Shown piece after piece: positions 8,455 to 17,715 of a DNA stretch of 64,000 nt (position 1 is the stretch's first letter; each line of letters starts with the position of its first letter). The position numbers and the translations under genes are program-made. The notes under the pieces were generated by a model that saw only the letters and a list, made by a program, of their open reading frames with translations, was not told the origin of the DNA and ran no database searches. Origin of the DNA: Bacteroides_D sp963546395 (GTDB lineage Bacteria; Bacteroidota; Bacteroidia; Bacteroidales; CAJPTX01); the NCBI GenBank assembly GCA_963546395.1, contig CAUUMS010000003.1, forward strand, positions 62,001-126,000. The letters are read 5' to 3'.

Positions 8455-9553
8455 GCTCGACGATAGGGAGTGGAGGGTGTTCCATTTTAAGCAGATTTTT
8501 GATATTCGAAATGGCTTCTACAATAAGAAGCCGCCATGCATAGCTGAAGGAGTCATTCCATTTATCGGTGCGTCTGATTCCAACAATGGGTTTACAGGGT
8601 TTACAACACATGATCTCATAGAGGCTAATTCCAAAGTAGGATATGGGACGAACGAGACAATTGATAAGAAGCTTTTTGAAGGAAACGCAATTTGTGTGAC
8701 CAATAATGGATCCGTGGGGTATGCGTATTATCAGAAACACCGATTTACTTGTACGCATGACGTGAACCCACTGTATCTGAGAGGGCGTGAATTGAATTGC
8801 TACTTGGCAATGTTCTTGATTTGCTGTATCGAGCAGCAGAGAGTTTGTTTTGCTTACTCCAGGAAATGGCGGCCTGCAAGGATGGTGAAATCCAAGTTGA
8901 TATTACCCGTCACAGCCAGCGGTGAGCCCGATTGGGCCTTTATGGAGGAGTACATGCGCTGGCAGGAGTCGCAGGTGGCCGTTGAGCAATTATCTTGTCA
9001 ACAGATGAACGTAGAGGATGCGAATGTGGAGTGTCAGTTGCAAACCGTTTGCTGGGAGCCATTTTATCTCACTGACATCTTCACGGAGATACAGCGTGGC
9101 AAACGGCTTAAAAAGGCCGATCACGTGGCGGGCAGCACGCCGTATGTTTCATCCACCGCATTGTGCAACGGAATCGATGGATTCATTGGCAACGCCAAGG
9201 GGGTGAGGGTATTTGAGAATTGCCTGACGCTAGCGAATAGCGGCAGCGTGGGCAGCACCTTTTTCCATCCTTACGCATTCGTAGCCAGCGACCACGTGAC
9301 GCAGCTCCGTAGGCCCGGCCTCGATAAGTACGCCTACCTCTTCCTGGCTACCCTAGTGGGTCGCATCGCCGGGAAATACAGTTTCAATCGGGAGATCAAT
9401 GATGAGCGTATCCAGCGCGAGAGGATTCTTTTGCCCGTCAATGCGCATGGTGAAATAGATTTTGCCTTCATGTCCTCCTTTATGCGCCAGCTGGAGATGC
9501 GCGTGTACTCTGGCACCCGACCTATGCTACGGGGTGGAGTAGTATTTGCCTGA
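8447..9553 (+). CDS. Specificity (S) subunit with two target-recognition domains
   Basis: A 368-residue Methylase_S-type protein with an internal repeat. Each half begins with a recognition domain (VFHFKQIFDIRNG and PFYLTDIFTEIQRGK) and ends with a matching motif (ILPVTASGEPDWAFMEEYMR and LLPVNAHGEIDFAFMSSFMR). It dictates the DNA site for the upstream enzyme. ATG 8447 is preferred over 8426 because of GGAGCGG just upstream; the gene overlaps the methyltransferase by 8 bases, so the two are translationally coupled. The first recognition domain (about 8460-8930) is clearly richer in A+T than the second half and the neighbours, suggesting a separate origin. Confidence 0.85.
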   Translation: MLRLDDREWRVFHFKQIFDIRNGFYNKKPPCIAEGVIPFIGASDSNNGFTGFTTHDLIEANSKVGYGTNETIDKKLFEGNAICVTNNGSVGYAYYQKHRFTCTHDVNPLYLRGRELNCYLAMFLICCIEQQRVCFAYSRKWRPARMVKSKLILPVTASGEPDWAFMEEYMRWQESQVAVEQLSCQQMNVEDANVECQLQTVCWEPFYLTDIFTEIQRGKRLKKADHVAGSTPYVSSTALCNGIDGFIGNAKGVRVFENCLTLANSGSVGSTFFHPYAFVASDHVTQLRRPGLDKYAYLFLATLVGRIAGKYSFNREINDERIQRERILLPVNAHGEIDFAFMSSFMRQLEMRVYSGTRPMLRGGVVFA

Positions 9554-9681
9554 CTGATTAGGCTTTTGGCGCGATTCATGGCCCAGGGGACTTGGCTGTA
9601 GCCGGGCGGGTGAATATGGAAATGCTGCTGGGTCGCCCGTTGGTGATTCAGTAAGCGTCTAACGGAGTTACTTTCTTTACG

Positions 9682-9690
9682 TAACTTTGT
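9682..9690 (+). promoter_or_regulatory. Candidate promoter for the 898-residue protein gene
   Basis: TAACTTTGT at 9682-9690, about 100 bases upstream of the GTG at 9789. No clear -33 box. Confidence 0.4.
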
Positions 9691-9788
9691 ACCACCGTGG
9701 TACTTCCGTGCGTTATGGTATGCGGGTGCTTAGGTTTCGAGGCACCCACCGATGACTGCGCATGGTGCCCACTCCAAATTGTCCCTGA

Positions 9789-12485
9789 GTGAAACGTATT
9801 CTGCTGATAGCGGCCCCGCTGATTGTCCTTCTGGGTGCCATCCTGTTCGTGGCGCCACGGATCCGGAGCCAGGGGGAGGTTAGCGGCATGGCCCTACACC
9901 TGCTGCCGCCCGATGCGATGATGCTCGTGCGCATCAATGCCTGGGCGGGGGTGGATGAGGCGTTTCGGGATGGAGATGGGCTGCTCGCCTCGCTGGTCGC
10001 CACCGGGCGTGATGCGTGGATTCGCCTGCTCGTGCACCGGTTGGATTCCCTGGCTGAGTCTGGCTCAGGGCGCATGGATGCATGGCGGCGTGGGGAGGGC
10101 TTCCTGGGGGTCTATGCCGAGGGGCGAGGCGATGAGGCTAGCCTCCTGTCACTTCAGCTCACGGAGTCGGGGCTCTCCACCTCGCGCATGGTGGGTGCCC
10201 TGTTTGCCGATGCGCAGCAGGTGCGCCAGTTCGACTACGAGGGCACTACCATAGCCGAGTGCGTCCTGGGCGATCGGGCCACCCCCGTGCGTTGCTACGC
10301 AGCGGTACGTGGGAAGGTGGCTCTGTGGTCGAGCTCCAACATCCAGTTGCAGCGAGCCCTTCGGCGTGGGCCTCATGACGCGAGCCTGCTAGGGGAGACG
10401 AGCTTTCGTAGCCTGTACGAGTCGGCTGATGGCCGGCGGCCTGTCAACCTTTTTATGCGCGCAAAGGATGTCGGCTCCCGGCTAGGGCCCTACTTCGTGG
10501 GCAGCTGGCGAAAGATGATGGAGCGTAGCGGAGGCTGGACGTCGTGGATTGCATTTGATGTGGACGACACGAGCGCATCGCTGGGGCTGCTGGGCGAATC
10601 ACGCTTTTCCGATTCGCTGAAGTGCGCAGGGGATGCCATGCGTCAGCTACGACCTGTGGAGATGGCCGTGGCATCGGTTTTGCCATCCACGAGCGCATTC
10701 TTTGTGCGGTGGGCTGCTGGGAGCGGTGAGGAGCTTGTGCAGTTCCTCCGCTCGGGGAATTCCCCTGCGGCTAGCGAGCCTTCCTCCACGAGCAACAAAG
10801 GGGTTGAGGAGGCCTGGCAGCTGTTGCAGTCGGTTTGTAGCGGGGAGCTTACCCTGGCGTTGATCAGGGGAGATGCCAGCGCACCGACATTCTGGGCCGT
10901 GGTGCTGTCGAGTGAGAGCCCTAGCGAGGCCGTGTCGGCACTGGGGCAATACAGCGCAGCGCATGGTGGTGAGGGGGTTTCTGCGGGCGATATACATCGC
11001 TTTGCCCAGCGTGATATGTTCCGTAAGCTTTTGGGCGACTGTTTCCCGGGCGATGTGGCCGCGCGCTGCGTGGCCTTGGATCGCTGCGTGGCTTTCTGCG
11101 CGAGCGTCGAGGGGGCTCGCTATCTCCTCTCCACCGCTCACCGCAAGCAGACGCTGGCCCGGAGCGAGGGCTGGGAGTCCATGCTACCTCGCCTGCAATC
11201 CAAGTGTAACTATATGCTCTACGCCGATCTGGCCTCGGCACCGCAGTGGGCTAAGGGCCTCATGGAGGGGGCTCTATTTGGTGGCAAGACGCTAGTTTCT
11301 CGGCTGGCCACTGGGAGCACACGCGTTGCCTTTCAGGTGAGCGGAGCGAGCCATAATCTGTTCTACAACCTCACGTGCGATCGTTCGACAGTGGCCGATG
11401 TGGGCCATTCCACGGTGTGGGAGGCGGGGTTGAAGGCCCCGCTGACGGGGCGCCCTATGCTGGTGAAGAGCCACAGGGCTAGCGATAACCTGATCCTTGT
11501 GCAGGATCGGGATGGCGGCCTCTACCTCATAGGCGGCGATGGTGCCACGCTGTGGTACCGAATGCTCGGGGAGCCCATCCTGGGTGATGCGGTGCCAGTG
11601 GATTGCTATCGGAATGGCAAGTGGCAGTACGCCTTTGCCACACGGAGCAAGGTCTGGGTGATCGATTACGATGGTAACACCGTGGAGGGGTTCCCATACG
11701 CCCTCCCCGCTCCAGCTGCAGGGCCATTGGCCGTGTTCGACTATGCCGGGAATGGTGACTATCGATTTGTGGTGCCATGCACCGATCGCCAAATAGCCCT
11801 GGTGGATGCCCGCGGACGGCGCAAGGGCGACTTTCATCCGAAGCCCATGGAGTCGGCCCCCACGGGCCCCGCGCTGCATGTGCAGTTTCAGGGGATGGAC
11901 TTCATCGTCCTGAGTGATGCCAACCGCCTTTACTTGCTCAATCGTAAGGGTGAGGAGCGTCTACGTACATCCGAGCCTGTGCGTAAACACGCCTGCTCCC
12001 CCATCGTGCCGCATGGTGGCGGGGCGGGTACGTTAATGCTGCTCGACGCTGAGGGGCGCATTTGCAGCGTGTCGCTACGCGATGGTAAGGTGGTGCGCTC
12101 AGCGCAGCTTGAGGGCTGGGAGGGATGTGAGGCAATACACTTCGAGTCCGCTGCGGGTAGTGGTCAGGCGCGTTGCCATGTGGTGATGGGCTCCCGGGTG
12201 CGAGGCTACACGCAGGCCGGAAAGCGTATCTACGAGGTACGCATGGAGGGTGCCCTGGCCCCTTGGATCAAGGGCTTCGACTTTGGTTCGCGTGGGATGC
12301 TGATGGGGGTCTGCGCTGCCGAGTCTGGGCGTGAGATGCTGCTGGACGGGAACGGTAAGATACGGGCCGAATTCCGAGGCGATACCCCCTTCAGCATTGG
12401 TCGTATAGACAAGAGCGGCCGCCAGCTCCGCTTGGTGGCTGGCGACCGCTCGTCAATACTGGTCTACGGGGTCAATATCCCGTAG
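9789..12485 (+). CDS. Membrane-anchored protein of unknown function, propeller-like C-terminus
   Basis: An 898-residue protein starting with GTG. Residues 1-25 form one hydrophobic helix (IAAPLIVLLGAILFVA), probably an uncleaved anchor, so the bulk lies in the periplasm. The first 500 residues resemble DUF3352-type proteins by layout only (LLPPDAMMLVRIN near the start). From about residue 560 on, repeated units with W/Y and D/G turns (for example LVQDRDGGLYLIGGDGATLW and SKVWVIDYDGNTVEGFPY) look like a beta-propeller of PQQ or WD-like repeats. It stands alone between the restriction genes and a convergent lipoprotein gene. I do not recognise a defined function. Confidence 0.7.
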   Translation: MKRILLIAAPLIVLLGAILFVAPRIRSQGEVSGMALHLLPPDAMMLVRINAWAGVDEAFRDGDGLLASLVATGRDAWIRLLVHRLDSLAESGSGRMDAWRRGEGFLGVYAEGRGDEASLLSLQLTESGLSTSRMVGALFADAQQVRQFDYEGTTIAECVLGDRATPVRCYAAVRGKVALWSSSNIQLQRALRRGPHDASLLGETSFRSLYESADGRRPVNLFMRAKDVGSRLGPYFVGSWRKMMERSGGWTSWIAFDVDDTSASLGLLGESRFSDSLKCAGDAMRQLRPVEMAVASVLPSTSAFFVRWAAGSGEELVQFLRSGNSPAASEPSSTSNKGVEEAWQLLQSVCSGELTLALIRGDASAPTFWAVVLSSESPSEAVSALGQYSAAHGGEGVSAGDIHRFAQRDMFRKLLGDCFPGDVAARCVALDRCVAFCASVEGARYLLSTAHRKQTLARSEGWESMLPRLQSKCNYMLYADLASAPQWAKGLMEGALFGGKTLVSRLATGSTRVAFQVSGASHNLFYNLTCDRSTVADVGHSTVWEAGLKAPLTGRPMLVKSHRASDNLILVQDRDGGLYLIGGDGATLWYRMLGEPILGDAVPVDCYRNGKWQYAFATRSKVWVIDYDGNTVEGFPYALPAPAAGPLAVFDYAGNGDYRFVVPCTDRQIALVDARGRRKGDFHPKPMESAPTGPALHVQFQGMDFIVLSDANRLYLLNRKGEERLRTSEPVRKHACSPIVPHGGGAGTLMLLDAEGRICSVSLRDGKVVRSAQLEGWEGCEAIHFESAAGSGQARCHVVMGSRVRGYTQAGKRIYEVRMEGALAPWIKGFDFGSRGMLMGVCAAESGREMLLDGNGKIRAEFRGDTPFSIGRIDKSGRQLRLVAGDRSSILVYGVNIP

Positions 12486-12497
12486 GGTCTCAGGCCT

Positions 12498-13376
12498 CTA
12501 CTTGATGACTACTACCAGGTAGCGTGAAGCGCGCCAGAACTGATCCCGATTCAGGATCTTGATCTTCTCCACTGCACCCTGGGCATTCTGCACTAGCTCG
12601 TAGCTGCCTGTGGGGTGTGAAGTGATGATCTGCACACCCTTCTTGGTGGCGTAGATGGGTATCTCGTCGGTCTCCTCAATGCTAACCCGGGTGAAGTAGC
12701 TGGTGTCGAAGTCGCTCTTGAGCTCATTGCTCTTGCCGATGCCTAGGAAGCCGCCCGAGCTGGTGATAACCCCATTCTCGACGAGCTCTTTCTTAGAGCC
12801 AAAGGCGTACCAGGCCTCATTGAGGGCTGCATGCTGTTGGCTCACGCGGTCGGAGAGCTGGCGGTTCGTGGAGTCTAGGTTGGTGACCACCAGGTTCAGC
12901 GAGTCCACCGAGAAGTTGAGCGTCTCGAGGTTGAGCTTCAGCCGGTTTACCATGGAGTCGCGCTCTTCAATGTTGCGCTGTGCAGCCTGGAGCATACGCT
13001 CGAACTCCGCCACCTGAAGATTCGACTTCTTGAGCTTCTTGGTGAGTGAGGCAATGGTGCTCCGGTTCTTCGCCATGATCTCATTGATAGCAATGATCTC
13101 TTGTGAGATGCGCTCCCGGTCGTCACCAGCGATCTCTCCGGTCTGCTTCATCTTCACGTCAGCCCCGATGCTCTGCTCCTTCTGCTTGATGAGGGCCAGG
13201 TTCTGCTCAATGTCGCTGAGTGAGCTAAAGAACTCGTTGATGGTGCGATCCTTCTCCTCCGATTGAGCTGCTAGCGAGTCGATTTGCGACTGGAGCTGGG
13301 CGATGCGGGTCTCATCCTGATTACACCCCCAGAGTAGGGCCGTGGCCAGCACGGCGAGTACAAGTGTCCGTTTCAT
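12498..13376 (-). CDS. Coiled-coil lipoprotein
   Basis: A 292-residue protein with a lipoprotein signal peptide: basic MKR, a hydrophobic stretch, then LLWGC, placing the lipidated Cys at residue 18. Residues 20-190 are rich in Q, E, K and hydrophobic heptads (LAQLQSQIDSL-type patterns) and predict a long coiled coil. The C-terminal 90 residues look globular (IPIYATKKGVQIITSHPTGS, then a basic end). It follows the PBP2 gene by 36 bases on the same strand and may be part of the cell-shape operon, at the place where rodA is usual in Bacteroides. Family unknown. Confidence 0.75.
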   Translation of the reverse strand: MKRTLVLAVLATALLWGCNQDETRIAQLQSQIDSLAAQSEEKDRTINEFFSSLSDIEQNLALIKQKEQSIGADVKMKQTGEIAGDDRERISQEIIAINEIMAKNRSTIASLTKKLKKSNLQVAEFERMLQAAQRNIEERDSMVNRLKLNLETLNFSVDSLNLVVTNLDSTNRQLSDRVSQQHAALNEAWYAFGSKKELVENGVITSSGGFLGIGKSNELKSDFDTSYFTRVSIEETDEIPIYATKKGVQIITSHPTGSYELVQNAQGAVEKIKILNRDQFWRASRYLVVVIK

Positions 13377-13412
13377 GAATGTGGTAATTGTGTTAGTATT
13401 CCGATCCGTTTA

Positions 13413-15314
13413 TCATTGCAAGGCGGCCGAGTCCCGCTGGGTTATGGCGGAAGGCACGCTATCTTTTCGAGGGACGGGTGGGGTAGACCTAGCTGGAGGC
13501 AGAGCTGGTGCGACGTTAAGAACGTATGCCTCCATGGCTTTATTGCTTACCGAATCGTTGAGGTACTGCTCGATCATTAGCCCTGCAATGGGGGCTGCCC
13601 AGCGTCCTCCGAAACCGGCATTCTCCACGTAGACGGCAATGGCAATGCGCGGCTCATCGCGTGGTGCGAAGGCGATGAACACGGAGTGATCCTCACCATG
13701 CGGGTTCTGCGCTGTGCCTGTCTTGCCGCACACGTCATGTCCAGGCACCCTGGCACGCCAGCCCGTGGGGCCAAGGCTAAAGTCGGCATTCACAGCCTGG
13801 TACATGCCCTCTACGATGGGGGCGTATAGCGATGAGTCGATGCCCGTGGAGTGCCGCTCGGGTGTAGTCCACACCGTATCTTGGCCCGCGAGGTAGCGCA
13901 CCAGGTGTGGGGTGTAGTAGTAGCCCCGGTTGCCGATGGTGGCCGCCAGGTTGGCCATCTGTAGCGGGGTGGTGCCCAGCTCTCCCTGCCCGATGGAGAG
14001 CGAGATGAGCGTGAGTGAATTCCAGCCTCCCTTGCGGAAGAACTTGTTGTAGAACTGTGTTGTAGGCACGATGCCATTTAGCTCACCGGGCAGATCCACC
14101 TGTAAGCGTTGCCCGAAGCCGATCTGATGCACCCGTTTCGACCAGGCCTCGTAGGCCTCCTCGATGTTCGCATACTTGGGGTTGTCGAGCGTGTGGCGAA
14201 ATACGTGGCAGAAGTACGTGTTGCACGACATGCGCACGGCCGCCGACAGGCTACTGGCGTAGGGGTGTATGTGGCATCCCACGCCGCGCCCCACGGGGTA
14301 ACGTCCTAGGCACTGGTAGCCGGTGCCCGGGTATACCACCTGCTCTTGTAGCCCGATGAGCCCGTTGACCACCTTGAAGGTCGAGCCCGGGGGGTATAGC
14401 GCCATGATGGGGCGATTGAAAAGAGGCTTGAGCGCATCGGCATTCAGTGCCAGGAAGTTTTGCGATCGCTGGCGACCCACGAGCAGGTTGGGATCATAAG
14501 TGGGGCTTGACACCATGGCTAGAATCTCGCCATTACGGGGATCCAGGGCTACAATGCTTCCGATGCGTCCCTGCATGAGTTGCTCCCCATACATCTGGAG
14601 GGTCAGGTCGAGCGATAGATGCAGGTTAGCCCCAGCCTGCGCTATCGTGTCATATTGGCCCCCGGCGTAGCTACCCTTGATGCGGTTGTGCACATCCACC
14701 AGGTAATTCTTTACCCCACGCCGACCGCGGAGTTGCTCCTCGTAATACTTCTCGAGCCCGCTGATGCCAATGTAATCCCCGGGCTTGTAGTAGGGGTTCT
14801 TGAATGTGGTGCGCTCGTCCACCTCGCCCACGTACCCCAGGAGGTGTGCCGCCACGGGCTTAGGGTAATGCCGCAGGGTGCGAGGCTGCGCGAAAAAGCC
14901 AGGGAATTTGTACAGATGCTCTTGCAGTCTGCCAAAATCAGCCGATGACATCTGCTTGAGGAACAGCGACTCCTTGTAGCGTGAGTAAGCCTTTGCGCTC
15001 TTGAGCAAGGAGACCAGCTGCTCGTGCGTGATACCCAGCAGGGCGATGAATTCAGCCGTGTCGAAAGCCTGCACCTGCGAGGGGATCACCATCAGGTCAT
15101 AGGCCGCCTCGTTGTACACCACCAGTTCACCCCGGCGGTCGTACACGATGCCTCGGGCTGGGTACTGCGTGATGCGGCGTAAGACGTTGTTGTCGGCCGA
15201 CAGCTTGTAGTCGGGGGTCAGTATCTGGATGTAGAACAGCTTGGCGAGAATCGCAAGGACTACCGCTACGAATAGACCACAGACTGTGAGCCGCCGATCG
15301 AGTTGTACAGCCAC
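13413..15314 (-). CDS. mrdA: Penicillin-binding protein 2 (peptidoglycan transpeptidase)
   Basis: A 633-residue class B PBP with an N-terminal membrane anchor (residues 9-28) and a PBP dimerisation domain. In the transpeptidase domain, the active-site STFK is near 311, SCN near 363 and KTGTAQ near 530. It cross-links peptidoglycan for side-wall elongation with MreB, MreC and MreD, whose genes lie just upstream in the same operon (9 bases from mreD). It starts with GTG. The usual rodA partner does not follow; a coiled-coil lipoprotein gene takes that place. Confidence 0.93.
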   Translation of the reverse strand: MAVQLDRRLTVCGLFVAVVLAILAKLFYIQILTPDYKLSADNNVLRRITQYPARGIVYDRRGELVVYNEAAYDLMVIPSQVQAFDTAEFIALLGITHEQLVSLLKSAKAYSRYKESLFLKQMSSADFGRLQEHLYKFPGFFAQPRTLRHYPKPVAAHLLGYVGEVDERTTFKNPYYKPGDYIGISGLEKYYEEQLRGRRGVKNYLVDVHNRIKGSYAGGQYDTIAQAGANLHLSLDLTLQMYGEQLMQGRIGSIVALDPRNGEILAMVSSPTYDPNLLVGRQRSQNFLALNADALKPLFNRPIMALYPPGSTFKVVNGLIGLQEQVVYPGTGYQCLGRYPVGRGVGCHIHPYASSLSAAVRMSCNTYFCHVFRHTLDNPKYANIEEAYEAWSKRVHQIGFGQRLQVDLPGELNGIVPTTQFYNKFFRKGGWNSLTLISLSIGQGELGTTPLQMANLAATIGNRGYYYTPHLVRYLAGQDTVWTTPERHSTGIDSSLYAPIVEGMYQAVNADFSLGPTGWRARVPGHDVCGKTGTAQNPHGEDHSVFIAFAPRDEPRIAIAVYVENAGFGGRWAAPIAGLMIEQYLNDSVSNKAMEAYVLNVAPALPPARSTPPVPRKDSVPSAITQRDSAALQ

Positions 15315-15322
15315 GCCTCGTG

Positions 15323-15838
15323 TTATCGTTCTCGATGCCCAGCGTGGACAAAGAGTTGAATGAGCAAAATGATGGCCGTGGTGAGCAGGGTGCTCCCCAC
15401 TATCTGGGTCAGCAGCACGTCCAGGCGGGGGTGGGGTGTCGAGGCCAGGATGAACAGTGCGGCGTGGTGCAGGCCCACGAGGATGAGTGTGTATTGCAGG
15501 GTCCAGCCTATTCCCATGTTACGTAGCGTGGGCACCACGTCCTCTGCGTGGTTGAATCGGGCACGAAGGTTCCCCACCAGGTAGGGGCGCACGAAGGCTA
15601 GCAGCGTGCATGACGCAGCGTGCAGCCCTGGTGTGGAGGCGAACAGATCCACGGCCAGCCCAAGCAGGAATGCAACTACTAGCCCAGCCGTGACGCGGTA
15701 TTGCGATGGGAGTAGCAGCAGGGCAATGACGTAAGGATATGCCACCACGCGGCCCCACAGCTCGATGTGGTCGAAGAGGAGCACCTGCCCTGCCAGGGCG
15801 ACTACGAGCAGGAGGAATACGTTTCTGCTACTCTGCAT
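15323..15838 (-). CDS. mreD: Rod shape-determining protein MreD
   Basis: A 171-residue, very hydrophobic protein with about five membrane segments, normal for MreD. It overlaps the end of mreC by 11 bases and precedes mrdA by 9 bases, so position confirms the weakly conserved sequence. It is an inner-membrane part of the elongasome. Confidence 0.85.
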   Translation of the reverse strand: MQSSRNVFLLLVVALAGQVLLFDHIELWGRVVAYPYVIALLLLPSQYRVTAGLVVAFLLGLAVDLFASTPGLHAASCTLLAFVRPYLVGNLRARFNHAEDVVPTLRNMGIGWTLQYTLILVGLHHAALFILASTPHPRLDVLLTQIVGSTLLTTAIILLIQLFVHAGHRER

Positions 15839-16667
15839 GGCTTGGGGTGTTGCCCTGTAGGGAGTCGAGCTCGGCCCGATGCCGATTGTCCAGTATCACC
15901 ACGTTTTGCAGCCGTTTGAAGTCCGTGGCGAGCCGGATGCGCGCCGTGCTGAAGTCACCCCCACGGTTCTCCACCGATTCCACCACGCCTAGCAGCAGGT
16001 CGGGAGGGAAGATGTTGGAGAACCCGCTGGTGACCACCGAGTCGCCCAGCCGTATCTCGGCGTGGTGTGGAATCTCGGTGAGGAGTGCGGTACGATAGTC
16101 GCCACCGTCCCAGGCCAGCGAGCCGAAGTAGTTGCCACGTTTCAGCCTGGCCGAAATCCTAAAGTCAGTGTTGATGAGGGATATGGCCCGGGCGTAGTGC
16201 GTCGTCACCGCCACCACCAGCCCCGCCACGTTGCCATGGGAGAGCACCGGCATCTGCGGGGCCACCCCGTGGAGTGAGCCCCGGTTTAGAGTGAAGAGGT
16301 TGTGCTGCTGGGCCACCGTGTTGTGCACCACCCGGGCCGCAATGCGCTCGTACTGGAGCGAATCGATAGTCAGGGGTGATTGTAGCAAGTCGGCCACGTT
16401 CTCCACCCGGCGTAGCGCAATCTCTAGCTGATTGCGCAGCGCAATGTTCTCATTCACCAGGGCCAGGTTCTCCTCGCTCAGGTGTGCGTAGTCCGCCAGC
16501 GTGGCGAAATGCTGCTGTAGGCCTATCTGCACGGTGCGTAGCCGAACCGACAGATTGGCCTTCAGCGCAAGGGTCGTGTTGAAATACAGGAACAGCGCAA
16601 GGGCTTCCAGAATGACGAACAGCAGCGGATACTGGTAGCGCTTGAGAAATCGGAGGAGAGAACCCAT
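15828..16667 (-). CDS. mreC: Rod shape-determining protein MreC
   Basis: A 279-residue protein with one N-terminal membrane helix (about 13-32), a coiled coil (about 60-100) and a beta-rich periplasmic domain with the family pattern of GNVAGLV and SVVTSGFSNIFPPDLLLG. It links cytoplasmic MreB to periplasmic PBP2. It begins 4 bases after mreB ends and overlaps mreD. Confidence 0.93.
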   Translation of the reverse strand: MGSLLRFLKRYQYPLLFVILEALALFLYFNTTLALKANLSVRLRTVQIGLQQHFATLADYAHLSEENLALVNENIALRNQLEIALRRVENVADLLQSPLTIDSLQYERIAARVVHNTVAQQHNLFTLNRGSLHGVAPQMPVLSHGNVAGLVVAVTTHYARAISLINTDFRISARLKRGNYFGSLAWDGGDYRTALLTEIPHHAEIRLGDSVVTSGFSNIFPPDLLLGVVESVENRGGDFSTARIRLATDFKRLQNVVILDNRHRAELDSLQGNTPSHAE

Positions 16668-16671
16668 GGGG

Positions 16672-17697
16672 TTACCTCATGAGGTATGCTGGGCTGTGTT
16701 CGACATTCTTGAGCGCAATACCTGTGCCACGCGCCACGGCATGGAGCGGATCCTCGGCCACGATGAAGGGGATCTTAATCTTATCCGAGAGCCTGCGGTC
16801 GAGGCCCCGTAGCAGTGCTCCGCCACCAGCCAGGTAGATGCCCGTCCTCACGATGTCCGCGTAGAGCTCCGGTGGTGTCTGCTCCAGCACGCTTAGCACG
16901 GCCGTCTCGATCTTGCTGAGCGACTTCTCCAGGCAGTGCGCAATCTCCTGATAGTTCACTGGTACCTGCACCGGGAGAGCCGTCATCAGGTTGGGCCCAT
17001 GCACCACGAAATCCTGCGGCGGGTCATCCAGGTCGGCCAGCGCGGCACCCACGGCGAGCTTGATGTCCTCCGCCGTGCGCTCACCAATCTTGATGTTATG
17101 CTGGCGGCGCATGTAGGCCTGTATGTCAGCCGTGAGCCCATTGCCGGCAATGCGCTCCGACTTGTTGCACACGATGCCCCCGAGGGCGATCACCGCGATC
17201 TCAGTCGTCCCACCTCCGATGTCCACCACCATGTTACCCTGCGGCTGTCGCACATCGATTCCGATGCCAAGCGCAGCAGCCATGGGCTCGTAGATCATGT
17301 ACACGTCGCGCCCGTCGGCCTGCTCCGCGCTGTCGCGCACGGCGCGGATCTCCACCTCCGTGCTCCCGCTCGGGATGCAGATGACGATGCGCAGGGTGGG
17401 CGAGAAGAACCGGTGCCGCTTGTTGATCATCTTGATCATGCCCCGGATCATCTGCTCCGCCGCATCGAAGTCGGCTATCACCCCATCACGTAGGGGGCGA
17501 ATGGTGCGTATGTCCTCATGCGTCTTGCCCTCCATTTGGCGGGCCACCGTGCCGCATGCCAGCAGTTTGCCCGTAGACGTATCCATCGCCACGATGGAGG
17601 GCTCGTCCACCACTATCTTATCATTGTAGATGATAATGGTGTTCGCCGTGCCCAGGTCGATGGCCAACTCCTGCGTGAAAAAAGAGAATAAGCCCAT
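16672..17697 (-). CDS. mreB: Rod shape-determining protein MreB (actin-like)
   Basis: A 341-residue actin-like ATPase with phosphate 1 DLGTANT near the N-terminus, phosphate 2 DIGGGTTEIAV at mid-length and the adenosine motif YLAGGGALLRGLD near the C-terminus. The N-terminal GLFSFF is the amphipathic membrane-binding end. It polymerises under the membrane and guides elongation. It sits 18 bases downstream of purH, the conserved Bacteroidota order. Confidence 0.96.
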   Translation of the reverse strand: MGLFSFFTQELAIDLGTANTIIIYNDKIVVDEPSIVAMDTSTGKLLACGTVARQMEGKTHEDIRTIRPLRDGVIADFDAAEQMIRGMIKMINKRHRFFSPTLRIVICIPSGSTEVEIRAVRDSAEQADGRDVYMIYEPMAAALGIGIDVRQPQGNMVVDIGGGTTEIAVIALGGIVCNKSERIAGNGLTADIQAYMRRQHNIKIGERTAEDIKLAVGAALADLDDPPQDFVVHGPNLMTALPVQVPVNYQEIAHCLEKSLSKIETAVLSVLEQTPPELYADIVRTGIYLAGGGALLRGLDRRLSDKIKIPFIVAEDPLHAVARGTGIALKNVEHSPAYLMR

Positions 17698-17715
17698 AAG
17701 TGGTCGCTTAGCCTT

